Source: Gp6-AA40 sp036407095 (lineage in GTDB: Bacteria > Acidobacteriota > Vicinamibacteria > Vicinamibacterales > UBA2999). Taken from it: 64,000 nt of DNA. Positions 8,267 to 16,584 of the stretch are shown piece after piece. The stretch lies in the NCBI GenBank assembly GCA_036407095.1, contig DASWZV010000143.1, positions 248,001 through 312,000 on the forward strand, given 5' to 3'. How positions within the stretch are numbered: the first letter of the stretch is position 1; every line of letters starts with the position of its first letter. The notes beneath the pieces are model-generated. The model saw only the letters and a list, made by a program, of their open reading frames with translations. It did not search any database and was not told the DNA's origin. Both the position numbers and the translations under genes were made by a program.

Positions 8267-11182
8267 ATGGCGCACGATTGGATCGCGGTGCGCGGCGCCC
8301 GCGTTCACAACCTCAAGAACGTCGACGTCGACCTGCCTCGCGATCAGCTGGTCGTCATCACGGGCCTCTCCGGGTCGGGCAAGTCATCGCTGGCCTTCGA
8401 CACGATCTACGCCGAAGGACAGCGACGATACGTCGAGTCGCTGTCGGCGTATGCGCGCCAGTTCCTGGAGCAGATGGAGAAGCCCGACGTCGACCTGATC
8501 GACGGCCTGTCGCCTGCCATCTCGATCGAGCAGAAGACGACCGGCTCCAACCCGCGATCGACGGTCGGCACCGTGACCGAGATCTACGACTATCTGCGGC
8601 TGCTCTTCGCCAACATCGGCGTACCCCACTGCTGCAACTGCGGCAAGGAGATCGCGTCGCAATCGCTCGAGCGCATCCTCGATCTCGTGATGTTGTACCC
8701 GACCGACGCGCGCATCAACGTCATGGCGCCGGTGGTGCGCGGCCGGAAAGGCGAGTTCAAGAAGGAGCTGCTGGCGCTCAGGCAGCGCGGCTTCAGCAAG
8801 GCGCGCATCGACGGCCAGTTCCGATCGCTCGAGGAAGACATCAAGCTCGATCGCCGCCGCAATCACAACATCGACGTCGTCGTCGATCGCCTCATCGTCA
8901 AGTCGGGCATCGAGCGGCGACTCGCGGAATCGCTCGAGGTGGCGCTCGATCTCGCCGATGAGATCGTGATGGTCAACACCTTCGAGGGCGGCGATCAGCT
9001 GTTCTCGCGGCGCCTGGCCTGTGTCGACTGCGGCATCTCGATGCCCGAGATGACGCCGCGCGCGTTTTCCTTCAACTCGCCGCACGGCGCGTGCCCCGAC
9101 TGCCAGGGGCTTGGCGCCACCTACGACTTCGACCCGCATCTCATCGTGCCCGATGAGTCGCGCTCCCTGCTGAACGGCGCGATCGCACCCTGGCTCCGCG
9201 GCGATCGCAAGCTGGTGCGCGAGGCGGTGATGACCCTCTCGAAGACCTACGGCATCGATCCCGATGCGCCCTTCAACAAGCTGTCGAAGAAGCATCGCGA
9301 CCTCGTGCTCTACGGTCCGGGCGGAACGGCGAAGCTGACCAAGCTCGCCGCGAAGAGCGCCGCCGCGGCGACGGCTGCCGACGAGCAGGAAGACGACGAG
9401 CCGGAATTCACTCTGCCGAAGCGCCGAGGGGCACGGGATGGCCACGAACAGGACCCGTTCGGACGCGGCTTCGAAGGGGTCATCCCGAATCTGCGGCGCC
9501 GGTACGAGGAAGGATCGTGGACCGTGCAGGAGGATCTCGAGCCCTACCGCACGCTGCGCGAGTGTCCGACCTGCCACGGGCTTCGTCTCCGTCCGCAGAG
9601 TCTCGCGGTCAAAGTGAAGGACCGCGGCATGGCCGACTACGTGAACCTGCCGATCAGCGAGGCGCTCGAGGCCTTCGATGCCTTCGAGCTCACCGAGCGC
9701 GAGACGCTGATTGCCAGCCGCGTGCTGCGCGAGATTCGCGAGCGGCTCCGTTTTCTCAACGACGTGGGGGTCGGCTATCTCACGTTGAATCGCAGCGCGG
9801 CGACACTCTCGGGCGGTGAAGGCCAGCGCATCAGGCTCGCCACGCAGATCGGCGCGAACCTCACGGGCGTGCTCTATGTGCTCGACGAACCGTCGATCGG
9901 TCTGCATCAGCGGGACAACCGCAAGCTGCTCGCGACGCTCGCGCGTCTCCGCGACCTTGGCAATACGGTCGTCGTCGTCGAACATGACGAAGAGACGATC
10001 AGAACCGCCGACTACGTCGTCGACCTCGGGCCTGGTGCCGGTGAGCATGGGGGGCACGTGATCTTCCAGGGCCAGCCGGCGCAGCTGCTGCAGGACGGGC
10101 ACGGTTCGTTGACCGGCGCATATCTCCGGGGGGAGCGCGCGATCCCGACGCCGCTCATGCGCCGGCCCGCGACCAAAGGCGAGATTGTCATTCGCGGCGC
10201 CCGCGCGAACAACTTGAAGAACATCGACGTGGCGATTCCGCTCGGTACGTTGACAGCCGTCACGGGCGTCAGCGGTTCGGGCAAGTCGACGCTCGTCAAC
10301 GACATCCTCTATCGATCGCTGGCCAAGACGATCTACCGCGCGGCCGCGGAGCCGGGGCCGCACGATCGCATCGAGGGCATCGCGCTGCTCGACAAGGTGA
10401 TCGAGATCGACCAATCGCCGATCGGACGTACACCACGCTCGAATCCGGCGACCTACACCGGCATGTTCACGTTCATCCGCGAACTGTTCGCGATGATGCC
10501 CGAGGCCAAGGCGCGAGGTTTCAGGCCCGGCCGCTTCTCGTTCAACGTGAAAGGCGGCCGCTGTGAAGCGTGTCAGGGTGACGGCGTCATCGCGATCGAG
10601 ATGCACTTTCTGCCGGATGTGTATGTGACGTGCGAGCAGTGCAAGGGCCGTCGCTACAATCGCGAGACGCTCGAGATTCAATATCGCGGCAAGTCGATTG
10701 CCGAGGTGCTCGACCTCACGGTCGATCAGGCGGCTCCTCTCCTCGAGAACTTCCCCCCGATCGCCAACAAGCTCCGCACGCTGCAGGATGTCGGTCTCGG
10801 CTACATCGAGCTCGGGCAGTCGGCGGTTACGCTCAGCGGAGGCGAAGCGCAACGCGTGAAGCTCGCGCGCGAATTGTCGCGGCGAAGCACGGGACGAACG
10901 CTGTACATCCTCGACGAGCCGACAACCGGTCTTCACTTCGAAGATACCCGCAAGCTGCTCGACGTGCTCAACAAACTGGTCGATCAGGGCAACACGGTCG
11001 TCGTCATCGAGCACAATCTCGACGTGATTCGTTGTGCCGATTACCTCATTGATCTTGGCCCCGAAGGCGGCGATGCGGGAGGACACGTCATCGCCTGTGG
11101 CGTGCCGGAGGCGATTGCGGCGGTCGCCAAGTCGGCCACGGCGCAGTTCCTGCGGCCGCTCCTCTCGAACTCCTCCCACTGA
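8267..11182 (+). CDS. uvrA: excinuclease ABC subunit A
   Basis: A 971-residue DNA-damage sensor ATPase of nucleotide excision repair, which loads UvrB at lesions. Both ABC halves are complete. The first has Walker A GLSGSGKSSLAFD near the N-terminus and signature LSGGEGQRIRLA. The second has Walker A GVSGSGKSTLVND and signature LSGGEAQRVKLA with Walker B LYILDEPTTGLH. Zinc-binding CxxC pairs are visible (CCNC, CVDC, CPDC in the first half; CEAC and CEQC in the second). An insertion near the middle carries an acidic EQEDDEPEF patch followed by a basic KRRGARDG patch. An in-frame ATG at 8231 would add 12 residues. No strong ribosome-binding site separates the two starts. Confidence 0.97.
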   Translation: MAHDWIAVRGARVHNLKNVDVDLPRDQLVVITGLSGSGKSSLAFDTIYAEGQRRYVESLSAYARQFLEQMEKPDVDLIDGLSPAISIEQKTTGSNPRSTVGTVTEIYDYLRLLFANIGVPHCCNCGKEIASQSLERILDLVMLYPTDARINVMAPVVRGRKGEFKKELLALRQRGFSKARIDGQFRSLEEDIKLDRRRNHNIDVVVDRLIVKSGIERRLAESLEVALDLADEIVMVNTFEGGDQLFSRRLACVDCGISMPEMTPRAFSFNSPHGACPDCQGLGATYDFDPHLIVPDESRSLLNGAIAPWLRGDRKLVREAVMTLSKTYGIDPDAPFNKLSKKHRDLVLYGPGGTAKLTKLAAKSAAAATAADEQEDDEPEFTLPKRRGARDGHEQDPFGRGFEGVIPNLRRRYEEGSWTVQEDLEPYRTLRECPTCHGLRLRPQSLAVKVKDRGMADYVNLPISEALEAFDAFELTERETLIASRVLREIRERLRFLNDVGVGYLTLNRSAATLSGGEGQRIRLATQIGANLTGVLYVLDEPSIGLHQRDNRKLLATLARLRDLGNTVVVVEHDEETIRTADYVVDLGPGAGEHGGHVIFQGQPAQLLQDGHGSLTGAYLRGERAIPTPLMRRPATKGEIVIRGARANNLKNIDVAIPLGTLTAVTGVSGSGKSTLVNDILYRSLAKTIYRAAAEPGPHDRIEGIALLDKVIEIDQSPIGRTPRSNPATYTGMFTFIRELFAMMPEAKARGFRPGRFSFNVKGGRCEACQGDGVIAIEMHFLPDVYVTCEQCKGRRYNRETLEIQYRGKSIAEVLDLTVDQAAPLLENFPPIANKLRTLQDVGLGYIELGQSAVTLSGGEAQRVKLARELSRRSTGRTLYILDEPTTGLHFEDTRKLLDVLNKLVDQGNTVVVIEHNLDVIRCADYLIDLGPEGGDAGGHVIACGVPEAIAAVAKSATAQFLRPLLSNSSH

Positions 11183-11476
11183 CCTGCCCCGCGTGGAACG
11201 AGCCGAACGCGCCTGCCCAGCGAGAAGCGCAGCGAACGCGGCTCGACGTGTGCGAACGAGGCGAGCCGAAGGGCTGTGGTAAGGCGGCCACAACAATCGT
11301 CGCCAAACCTGTGGCAGTGAGGCCAGAAAGCGACACCGGCTCGAAGGGCGGTCAATCTTCATTTGATGAGTCAAGCTCATGAGGATGCGTGAGTTAGCCG
11401 TTGGCGATCGATCTCGATCATAGTGGCACCCGGTTTGCTCGCATCAGGTCGCTTCTCCCTGAAGCCCGGGCCCTCG
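11183..11476. other. intergenic region uvrA-lpxC, no gene seen
   Basis: About 290 bases with no convincing coding frame on either strand. The first ~100 bases are rich in GAACGAG/CGAGCCG words, and a region near 11355-11400 is locally AT-richer (CTTCATTTGATGAGTCAAGCTCATGAGG). The AT-richer stretch probably holds the lpxC promoter, but no clear -10/-35 pair could be fixed. Confidence 0.4.
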
Positions 11477-12391
11477 ATGAGCGCACAACGGACAGTCAGA
11501 CGCGCGATTTCATGCGCGGGTATCGGTCTTCACTCCGGCCGCAAAGTCACCCTTTCCCTCAGGCCGGCTCCTGCCGACTTCGGCATCCGTTTCCGCCGAT
11601 CGGATCTGGGCGGCGTCGAGGTGCCCGCGCAGGCGCATCACGTCGGTGGCATCAACTACGCCACCGGGTTGTCGCGTGATGCCGTGCGCGTCGACACCGT
11701 GGAGCATCTGCTCGCGGCGCTCGTGAGCCTCGGGATCGACAACGCCACGGTCGAACTCAACTCACCTGAGGTGCCGATCATGGACGGCAGCGCGGCGCCG
11801 TTCGTGTATCTGATCCAGGAAGCAGGCGTGAAGCGGCTGGATACGCCGCGCCGATATCTGAAGATCAACCGGCCGATTTCGCTGACGCGCGGCGACAAGC
11901 GCATCGCGATCTATCCCTCGGACCACTTCAAGGTCACCTATAGCATCGCGTTCGATCACCCGATGCTGCGCCATCAGTCGCGGACGATCCGCCTGACGGC
12001 CGATGCCTTCGTCGACGAGATCGCGCCGGCGCGCACGTTCACCTTCCTCAAGGAGGTCGAAATGCTGCGCCAGCAGGGTCTTGCGCTCGGCGGATCGCTG
12101 GAGAACGCGATCGTCATCGGCGACACCGGCGTGCTCAACAACGGGCTGCGATTCGATGACGAGTTCGTGCGACACAAGATTCTCGATGTGATCGGCGACA
12201 TGGCGCTCGTGGGGCATCCGATCATCGGACACCTCGTGGCCCATCGCGGCGGTCACGCGTTGCACACGGCGTTTGCCGCGCACGTGCTCGAGGAGCGCGA
12301 CGCGTGGGCGCTGGTCGAGAGCACTGTGGACGCGGCGACGTCAGACGACACCGCGACGGTGCCCGTCACCGGCGCGGCTGGCGCGAACTAG
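11477..12391 (+). CDS. lpxC: UDP-3-O-acyl-N-acetylglucosamine deacetylase
   Basis: A protein of about 304 residues carrying out the committed zinc-dependent step of lipid A synthesis in the cytoplasm. The catalytic centre is intact: Glu76-His77 in TVEHLLAAL, and His233 and Asp237 in RHKILDVIGD. Other conserved blocks are GIGLHSG, ELNSPEVPIMDGSAAPFVYLI and a late histidine in the HRGGH region. The start at ATG 11477 (MSAQRTVRR) suits the family. A GTG at 11423 would add 18 residues. The C-terminal tail (VPVTGAAGAN) is a short extension. Unlike in enterobacteria, it stands alone rather than beside fts genes. It shows that the organism makes lipopolysaccharide. Confidence 0.96.
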   Translation: MSAQRTVRRAISCAGIGLHSGRKVTLSLRPAPADFGIRFRRSDLGGVEVPAQAHHVGGINYATGLSRDAVRVDTVEHLLAALVSLGIDNATVELNSPEVPIMDGSAAPFVYLIQEAGVKRLDTPRRYLKINRPISLTRGDKRIAIYPSDHFKVTYSIAFDHPMLRHQSRTIRLTADAFVDEIAPARTFTFLKEVEMLRQQGLALGGSLENAIVIGDTGVLNNGLRFDDEFVRHKILDVIGDMALVGHPIIGHLVAHRGGHALHTAFAAHVLEERDAWALVESTVDAATSDDTATVPVTGAAGAN

Positions 12392-12538
12392 ATCTCTTTC
12401 CTCCCTTTGCGAGCGCAAGTCGTCGCGACAGAACCCGTCGTATTTCGTGGCAGCCACGACGTCTGGCAGCAGAGAGTCCTACTGCACGGACCTCATCAAA
12501 GGCGGGCGGCCGAGCATCAATCTCTTCAGTAACGCGAT

Positions 12539-13402
12539 TCACGCGAAGACCAGCATGCCCAGGAGGCCGAGCCAGGCGAGCGCGACCGAGAGCCGCCGCC
12601 AGCCCGCCTGTTCGTCGGAGCGGCCCGCGGGAGATGCATGCGCAATCAAGCCGATGAGCGCGGGGTCGCCGTACTGCCGTCCGTTCTGATCGACCGCAAC
12701 TGTTCTGCCGCGCCTGATCGCCTCGATGACGCCGCTCGCAGTCGGTTCGCGTGCGAACACCAGCGTGCGGCAACGACCGAGCGACGGCGAAGCGTGAAAA
12801 TCCGATGAACCGATCGGTGCGATCGAGGGCCTCAGACGTCTCGCCCGCTCGAAGAACGCGGCGAACATCTCCTGTTCCTCTGGTGCGTCCGCAGGATGTG
12901 CCGCTTCGGTCCCGTCGAGCGCGGCCACAGTCGCATCATCGTCGTAGCCGCGAAACGCCGGTGTGGGATGCGCCGCGATCGCGACGCCGCCCTGCGCGTG
13001 TACGTCGGCGATTGCGCCGGCGGCAGGCTGCGATGCGTTGACCGTGTGTTCGATGCCGATCGCAATCAGGTGATAGCGCGGGTTCGTGATCTCTTGACCC
13101 GTGATGACGATCGGGCCGATCGAGGGGCCGGCGAGCCATCGCGCGAGGTGTGCGGTGAAGGTGCGGTTGTGATTCGTGACGGCAAAGACGTCGAGGCCGG
13201 CATGCGCGGCCTCGTCGCGCAACGTCCAGGGAGCGAGCGCGCCATCACCGGGAAACGCGTGAACATGAAAGTCGCCAGCCAGCACGAAGTACTCGCCGGC
13301 GCGCTCCATCGATCGCGCGGACGTGCGGTCGATCGCCGTGCCGATCGCGATGCCGGCGACGACGACGAGTGCCGCGAGCTGTCGTCCCGAGGGCCTCGTC
13401 AT
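12539..13402 (-). CDS. membrane-anchored PHP-domain metal-dependent phosphoesterase
   Basis: A protein of about 287 residues. A single N-terminal hydrophobic helix (LAALVVVAGIAIGTAI) precedes a PHP domain with the expected metal ligands: HVHAF (HxH), NHNR, a later AHP and SSDFHA near the C-terminal side. A second hydrophobic segment closes the protein (WLGLLGMLVFA), so both ends may be in the membrane. PHP enzymes hydrolyse phosphoester bonds; the substrate here is unknown. Its ATG overlaps the TGA of the preceding membrane protein (ATGA), implying translational coupling. It is the last gene of the long minus-strand run headed by PadR at 22312. A longer reading from 13426 (MVSTPATA) is possible. 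Confidence 0.82.
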   Translation of the reverse strand: MTRPSGRQLAALVVVAGIAIGTAIDRTSARSMERAGEYFVLAGDFHVHAFPGDGALAPWTLRDEAAHAGLDVFAVTNHNRTFTAHLARWLAGPSIGPIVITGQEITNPRYHLIAIGIEHTVNASQPAAGAIADVHAQGGVAIAAHPTPAFRGYDDDATVAALDGTEAAHPADAPEEQEMFAAFFERARRLRPSIAPIGSSDFHASPSLGRCRTLVFAREPTASGVIEAIRRGRTVAVDQNGRQYGDPALIGLIAHASPAGRSDEQAGWRRLSVALAWLGLLGMLVFA

Positions 13403-14007
13403 CGCGGTGGCAGGAGTTGAAACCATCCGCCCGCGCCCCATGCGATGTAGCTCAACGCAATGGCCCACACGGCGATGACGTACACCGCTGTTCGCCAGCA
13501 GGCGCCCAATCCCGTCGTGCCCAGTACCCTCCGGCAGAAAGACGCCACGATGATTGCGGTCCAGACAGCAGGGACAACGGCGGCGCTCACGAAAACCCTG
13601 AGCGGTCCCGACTGTGACTCGGCCATCACCCCGAATGCCACGAGCATCCAGAGGCTGTATGGCAGATGTCCTGCGAACCACAGGTCCAGCGCCGGAGCCA
13701 TTGGCACTCGTCGTGCCGGTGCCGACGAAATCACCCCGACGGCCACCAGCGTCTGGATCGCAAGAACGAAGCACCATGTCAGCGCCGCAGTCGCCACCAG
13801 GGCAATCGTGACCCGCTGCACGGCCATGATCGGCGCGAGCACCGAGATCAGCAGAAGGACCAGTGCCGGACGACGAAGTGCGCGCCAGCCGTGGACGTAG
13901 GATCGACTTCTGATCAAGTGCTGAAATGTCGCATCCGGTGCGAGCGCCACATGAAGCTCGGTCGAGAACCGGTTGCTCGAGGGGATCGCGGCTGTGACGG
14001 TTGGCAT
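13399..14007 (-). CDS. small polytopic membrane protein (Yip1-like topology)
   Basis: A 202-residue protein. A soluble N-terminus of about 45 residues (FSTELHVALAPDATFQHLI) is followed by about five hydrophobic helices. I do not recognise the family with certainty; the layout resembles YIP1/DUF1282-type proteins. It sits one base after the ABC-2 permease stop and overlaps the PHP gene by four bases, so it is almost certainly co-translated with both. This points to a role with the exporter, perhaps as an accessory membrane subunit. Confidence 0.7.
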   Translation of the reverse strand: MPTVTAAIPSSNRFSTELHVALAPDATFQHLIRSRSYVHGWRALRRPALVLLLISVLAPIMAVQRVTIALVATAALTWCFVLAIQTLVAVGVISSAPARRVPMAPALDLWFAGHLPYSLWMLVAFGVMAESQSGPLRVFVSAAVVPAVWTAIIVASFCRRVLGTTGLGACWRTAVYVIAVWAIALSYIAWGAGGWFQLLPPR

Positions 14008-14008
14008 T

Positions 14009-15733
14009 TCAGAGTTCGAGACGGAGTGGTTGATCGGGGAACTCGTCTTCGAACATGAGCGGCGCTCGACTCCACATCCTCAATCGTCGTCGTCGGAGCA
14101 TCCAGGCAGCTCCCGATAGAACAGCAACGATGACGATTGCGCTCGTTGAACTGGATTGGGCACCGCGCACGAGCCCGGCCCCGATGGCCGCGAACGCGCC
14201 CACTGCCAGAATACCGACTGTCAGACTATAGAAGATGAACCGCTTTCCGGGAAGGTATGAACAGGTGAACGGGATGCGCCGCCAATCGGACAGCACGGCG
14301 TGCACGGAAACCAGACCAATCAACGCGACGACCAGCGCGGCGATCGGCGACGGGCCTCCGGTTGCGAGCCACCACACGAGCAGTGCCCACACCGCCGGCA
14401 CACCAGCAACCCACGCGGTCACCAGCCAGTCGACCGCCCGAAACTGATCCCCTCGGGTCGCCTCGTCCTCGGTCATTTTGAAGATCCAGTTGGCGCGATG
14501 CTCGAGCGGCAGGACGAGCGAGGATCGCATCGCGAGACCGCATGCGAACATGAACGCGAACGGTGTCCAGTAGGGAGCGCGGGCGAGCGATCCCGGCGAC
14601 GCGCCAAGGATGCTGTTGAACGCGACACCCAGCCCGAACACTGAAAGGCCGACGAGCACGCTCTGATGCAATTGGCTTCGCACGAATGTGGTCATGGTGA
14701 AGCCGGCGATCGCGCGAAACGCCGGTGGTGCCCACGATGAGTTCGAGGCACGAGCGCGACCACTCGGGATCGTCTGCGCCGGCGTCGCCTCGTTCGATGC
14801 GCTCGATCTGTTCGCTGGCTGAAGCACGAGGCGTTCGAAATGTCGGAACAGCAGGAGATACACACCGACTGTGACCAACGCAACGGCCACGAGACTTCCG
14901 ACCGCCATGATTGCGAGGCGGACGAGCACCGGCGTCGCGCTCCCGACCATCGTGCGCTGCAATCCGACGAACCACGCTGGTGGCACCACGACGAGCCAGG
15001 GCGACCCCGTCAGGAGAAACGAGGTCACCGCCGCAACCTGGTAGACGAGCGGAATGCACAGCACCAGCGCCGCGAACAGACCGCTTCGCGTGAGCGCGTC
15101 GAGTGCGTGCAGGTGCGCGCGTGACAGTGTCAGCCTCGAGACGCCGACGAGCGCCGCGACCGCAAGCACGGCGAACAGCGACGCGCTGCCACTCGCGACC
15201 GCCCACGCGATGATGCGTAGGAGCACACTGTGATCGAGCCAGTGGTTGGCGGAGGAGACCAGCAGCCAGGGCACGAGTGACGCGTGAGCCACCACGATGA
15301 CGAGCCCCGTGAAAAGCAGGAGGCCGGCCAGTTTGGCCGCAAACACGGTGGACCGCGCCACCGGCAGCGGCCCGAGGATACGGAAATCGCGTTCATCGGG
15401 GAAGAGCGACTGGCTGACCAGCAGCGTGACGAACGCGACCAGCAGCATTGGCAGGCCGATCATCAGCATGTCATCGCCGAGGAGCGCGCGGCGATAGGGC
15501 GCTGCTGTCGGCATCGCCGCCAGCATCTGGTAGCGCCCGACCAGAATCCTGGTGACGAGGAAGCCGAACGCGATCAACCCACCGACGGCTCCGAGCATCA
15601 TGTGCCTGAAGGAGTCGGCTCCTGCCTCGCTCAGGATCCCGAAGTCGAACATCGCGCGGAAGAAATGGAGGGTGAGCCGCCATTCCGTGCTCTCGCGCAC
15701 GCGATGCCAGCGTCCGTGCAGGCGCGCGATCAT
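14009..15733 (-). CDS. ABC-2 type exporter permease
   Basis: A protein of about 574 residues with roughly 12 hydrophobic segments in two groups, separated by a hydrophilic Ser/Pro/Arg-rich stretch near residue 300. Motifs typical of ABC-2 permeases include SQSLFPDERDFRILGPLPVARS, the pre-helical loop found in large bacterial ABC transporter permeases. The start ATG overlaps the ATPase stop (ATGA at 15730-15733), so the two subunits are coupled. The transported substrate is unknown. It probably works as an exporter in the inner membrane with the ATPase encoded just upstream. Confidence 0.85.
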   Translation of the reverse strand: MIARLHGRWHRVRESTEWRLTLHFFRAMFDFGILSEAGADSFRHMMLGAVGGLIAFGFLVTRILVGRYQMLAAMPTAAPYRRALLGDDMLMIGLPMLLVAFVTLLVSQSLFPDERDFRILGPLPVARSTVFAAKLAGLLLFTGLVIVVAHASLVPWLLVSSANHWLDHSVLLRIIAWAVASGSASLFAVLAVAALVGVSRLTLSRAHLHALDALTRSGLFAALVLCIPLVYQVAAVTSFLLTGSPWLVVVPPAWFVGLQRTMVGSATPVLVRLAIMAVGSLVAVALVTVGVYLLLFRHFERLVLQPANRSSASNEATPAQTIPSGRARASNSSWAPPAFRAIAGFTMTTFVRSQLHQSVLVGLSVFGLGVAFNSILGASPGSLARAPYWTPFAFMFACGLAMRSSLVLPLEHRANWIFKMTEDEATRGDQFRAVDWLVTAWVAGVPAVWALLVWWLATGGPSPIAALVVALIGLVSVHAVLSDWRRIPFTCSYLPGKRFIFYSLTVGILAVGAFAAIGAGLVRGAQSSSTSAIVIVAVLSGAAWMLRRRRLRMWSRAPLMFEDEFPDQPLRLEL

Positions 15734-16584
15734 GTCTGCTGGACGAGCGTCAGAATCGTCCGCGCGAGCGGGGTGAAGTCCTCCTGACCGGTCGAACGCA
15801 CGAAGACATCCTCGAGCGACGGAGATTGTGGATCTCTCAACGAGGCGATGTCGTGTTCGGCGACGATCCGTCCAGCCGAGAGGATCACGACGCGAGAGCA
15901 GAGCTGCTCCACCATGTCGAAACGGTGTGTACTGAACAGCACCATGTGGCCTTCGCTCGCAAACAGACGAAGCAGCGTTCGAAACAGCAGTCCAGCGGGG
16001 ACATCGAGGCCAGAGAACGGTTCGTCCAGTACGAGAAGGTCGGGATTGTGCAGCAGCGCAGCCGCGAGCAGGACGCGTTGCCGCATGCCCTTCGAATAGG
16101 CTGCCATCGTGGCATAGCGGCTGTCCCACAAGGACAGGAGTTGAAGGAACGCCGGCACCTTCTCGATCAGCACCGACTCCGTCAGTCCGCGGAGTCTTCC
16201 GATCAACGTCAGATACTCCACAGCGGTCATGTGCGTGTAGAGATGCGGCTCTTCAGGCACGTACCCGATGCGGCGTTTGTACGCGACCGGATCCTCGAGC
16301 ATGTGCCGTCCGTCGAGCCACAACGATCCGGCGCTTGGTTCGATGAGGCCGACAACCGTGTTGACCGTGGTGCTCTTCCCGGATCCGTTCGGGCCGAGGT
16401 AGCCGAGGATCTCGCCACGTCGAATCTGGAAGTCGACGCGATCGAGGGCGAGAAAGGCGCCGTATCGCTTCGTCAGGCCGCGGGCCTCGAGGCCTTCGAC
16501 CCCTTCGACTCGCTTCGCTCGCTCAGGGCAAGTCGGCTCCACTCGCTCGGGGCAAGCTCCTTCGACTCGCGCTGGACTAGTCAT
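15730..16584 (-). CDS. ABC-2 type transporter ATP-binding protein
   Basis: A protein of about 284 residues. The P-loop is GPNGSGKSTT, the signature region is AYSKGMRQRV (a degenerate LSGGQ, usual for this branch), Walker B is LLVLDEPFSGLD and the switch is H in STHRFD. It matches the CcmA/NatA-like ATPases that pair with ABC-2 permeases. The start ATG at 16584 overlaps the end of the upstream ADOP gene by eight bases. The first ~30 residues (VEGACPERVEPTCPERAKRV) are encoded by a low-complexity repeat and are not part of the fold; see the repeat entry. A later start may be used. Confidence 0.9.
   Translation of the reverse strand: MTSPARVEGACPERVEPTCPERAKRVEGVEGLEARGLTKRYGAFLALDRVDFQIRRGEILGYLGPNGSGKSTTVNTVVGLIEPSAGSLWLDGRHMLEDPVAYKRRIGYVPEEPHLYTHMTAVEYLTLIGRLRGLTESVLIEKVPAFLQLLSLWDSRYATMAAYSKGMRQRVLLAAALLHNPDLLVLDEPFSGLDVPAGLLFRTLLRLFASEGHMVLFSTHRFDMVEQLCSRVVILSAGRIVAEHDIASLRDPQSPSLEDVFVRSTGQEDFTPLARTILTLVQQT
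16486..16578 (-). repeat. GAGCGAGTCGAAGG-type repeat inside the ATPase 5' end
   Basis: On the minus strand this reads as partial reiterations of CTTGCCCcGAGCGAGTgGAG / CTTGCCCTGAGCGAGCGAAGCGAGTCGAAGG. Translated, it gives two CPERxxR blocks with VEG. The composition and wording resemble dispersed intergenic repeats, here read through as the N-terminus of the ABC ATPase. Confidence 0.6.

Noticed and set aside
8384..11380. A ~1000-codon open frame on the minus strand opposite uvrA
   Set aside because: It is the antisense shadow of a highly GC-biased gene. The product is His/Arg/Glu-rich without domains, while uvrA on the plus strand has all motifs.
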